A stretch of 64,000 bases of DNA. Origin: Terebella lapidaria (taxonomy: Eukaryota; Annelida; Polychaeta; Terebellida; Terebellidae). A model generated the notes under the pieces. The model ran no database searches and was not told where the DNA came from. It saw nothing but the letters and a program-made list of their open reading frames with translations. Positions 61,940 to 64,000 of the stretch are shown piece by piece. The stretch is taken from positions 11,927,177 through 11,991,176 of the forward strand of contig OX424566.1 in assembly GCA_949152475.1 (NCBI GenBank), given 5' to 3'. A program made the translations under genes and the position numbers. Positions within the stretch are counted from its first letter, which is position 1. Each line of letters begins with the position of its first letter.

Positions 61940-64000
61940 CTGGGTGTAGCCCTAGCACTATTCATGGGCAGAGCCCTATTCAACCACAGGCTAAAATGTT
62001 TCAATCTAAGATTTGGCGCCAAAAGTCCAAAAAGGGGATATTTCCCGGATCATGACATCACACCTATCTTTAGCTGATTGCATGATGTTCCCTGATTGGC
62101 TAATTTGAGTGACAGCTTTGTAGCATGACAACACTGTACCATGATGACAAATTGACAATGTAAACAAACAGCTTCAGGTCAAGTGACAAAGTATGGAATT
62201 AACTTAAAATTGAGGGACATATATCGTTGGAAACATGATGATACACGGTGTGTATTTCATGCATTCAAAACATGTTTTGTTCTGAAATAAGTTCACAAAT
62301 CCTGACCCACTGTGACAGGGGGTCAGGCGAAAACCGTTGTCGCCTCAGGAAGGGACTAGCATTTAACTCTGCTATTGGGCTGAACTAGTGTAGCCCTAAT
62401 ATGACTATTCATTTGGTACATTTTACCCTTCGGGGCACAAAAAAAGTAAAAAAGGCATTCGACCATGAGAGTTCTGACAAAAATTGTGACGGTTCTAGCA
62501 TCTACAAAACACTTGACAACACTTTATCACATACATTGTATCTCAATTTTTTCCGATCAAAACGACACTATAACTGGCTTGATCACTCGAACATATTGCC
62601 AACAATAAATTTATTTGCACAGCGCTATAGCTGCTGGAAATGGCCATTCACGTACAGCATCAATTTTTCACAAACTCTATTTTTTGTTAGTTCATGTCTG
62701 TCCGTTCTGTCCGGGATGGTCTGAGAGGCATTTTGGTTATCCGAAAATCGATGCTGTATCGACGTGGATCTTTCCCTGTCCTGTGCAGAGTACATACCAT
62801 TACCAGTACTAGTGATGTACCGATTGATATGTTATCAATATCTATCTATGGCAGACCAGCTGCCTGATAATGCTATCAATAGTAATACCCACTGTCAACT
62901 ATCGAAAATGTGTAAAACTTTCGACCTTTTCATGTGTACATGTAGATCTACAATAATGAAGATTCCTCATGATTTTTTTCGCAAAAAAAAAGCATATACT
63001 CCAATTCTAGACAAGGTTTTGGTAGATAAATTCATTCACTTGTTCCCAGATAGTTTTGATAATAATTGAGCGATATTGGTACAGATTTATTGACAGTCAA
63101 TACTAAATAAAATCTGCAGTTGATTCCCATCACAGACCATAGCTGCAGAAAATTTTTCGTTATTTAGATCACTGGTTGCAATTAAGAATACAATGTAGCT
63201 TGTGCCACAAGGCATGGTACATTATCTTGCACAGTTTCTGATGGATTTGAAAAACTGAAAAAAGAAAAGTTGCGCCTGTCAGCTAGTTCCTGGGAGCCGA
63301 TGTCTATTCTTTTATCGTAAATTGCCACTTGTACATCAATTTCAGAGAGATTATGATCAAGTCAAATGGTCCTGACTGTCTATGCATAATTTGGTGTATT
63401 GTTGCAAAACTGCACATTGCATTGCAAAATTTAGTGTATTGTTGGCCAAATTGGCATTATTCTACCGGGTCAGTCGTTAACAGCTAACTTTATCTGGAAA
63501 AAAGAGAGAAAGAAAAGAAATCGCATCACAGAAAACAGAACCCTTTAGAACAACCAGAACCATGATACTTTTTTTTTACCTAACTGGTTATCAAAACTGG
63601 TTTCTGATACCATCAAAGATTCGAAAAGAGTCCCAAAGTTTCTGCAGTTCTAGATCAGGTTGTGGCTGCTTAGTTTTAAACAACATTCTTTGAATTTAAC
63701 TTTTGTTTTGTTTGGTGTTTTAATCCTTCCATCACAGGTGCTTGACCAGTGTTTCTGTCTTGTGTCTGGCTAAACTGAGTCGAATGCTTCCTTGAGAACA
63801 ACTATCTTCTAGTAATCTGTGTTCGTGTTAGTCACCGATGGTAACATGTCTCACCATCACCTAGAAAAACGTCCATCAGACCAGGTAGGCTAACTCACTA
63901 CTCTATCATTTAACACACTTCAACACTGTCTTTATCATCTTTATGTTCATTGTTGCCCACATTCTTTTAATTCTGGTTGTTTAGACTATTTTTAGTGGTA
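61940..64000. other. Last 2 kb, no gene recognised
   Basis: 'gtgtagccctag' (61945) and 'gtgtagccctaat' (62389) bracket about 450 bp that may be another small element. From 62400 on, short frames of up to 107 codons show no domain, codon pattern or splice context that would support a gene. Confidence 0.4.

Overview
The window is animal nuclear DNA. Its genes are split by many short GT-AG introns. It carries clear metazoan genes (a polypeptide GalNAc-transferase, a CHST15-like sulfotransferase, NFKBIL1, chloride-type alpha-amylases, MED22 and RPL7A), AATAAA poly(A) signals, intronic snoRNAs and many short inverted-repeat transposons. The gene set and repeat style fit a marine invertebrate such as a lancelet or a mollusc. 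The species cannot be fixed from the sequence alone.

Layout. 1-8.6 kb: the right part of a Polinton/Maverick (adintovirus-like) element, nearly all on the minus strand. It holds a basic protein cut by the window edge, a 92-residue small protein, a packaging-type ATPase, a 105-residue unknown, and a protein-primed family-B DNA polymerase that is open across ten exons. Four of these genes have a TATA box at a similar distance upstream. 9.9-12.4 kb: tandem repeats rich in the palindrome TGACGTCA, then a TTAA-flanked foldback element. 13-14.1 kb: an ankyrin/SOCS-box protein (+). 14.7-17.6 kb: a complete seven-exon GALNT (-). 20.2-21.7 kb: a single-exon Golgi sulfotransferase (+). 22.6-24.8 kb: NFKBIL1 in five exons (+). 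25.1-31.4 kb and 36.8-40.9 kb: two tandem alpha-amylase genes (-). The first carries a Thr-rich linker and a C-terminal extension domain. The second stops at the start of the matching exon.

44.8-55.8 kb: MED22 (-) and RPL7A (+) lie head to head, a conserved part of the Surfeit locus, but are pushed about 5 kb apart by repeats. The RPL7A introns hold eleven C/D-box snoRNA candidates: five U14-like, two U36-like, two U24-like and two of a further type with two 28S matches. 56-64 kb: no convincing protein gene, only transposon relics. These include two adjacent identical copies of a 200-bp inverted-repeat element and a roughly 1.5-kb element rich in AAGGTCA-type repeats.

How the genes relate. 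The element genes form one replication and packaging module. GALNT and the sulfotransferase are both Golgi glycan-modifying enzymes, but nothing shows co-regulation. The amylases are paralogous secreted digestive enzymes. MED22/RPL7A is a housekeeping divergent pair whose RPL7A introns supply rRNA-processing and modification guides. Exon limits come from reading-frame continuity plus GT/AG sites. rRNA matches of the snoRNAs are from memory of rRNA sequence and were not aligned.
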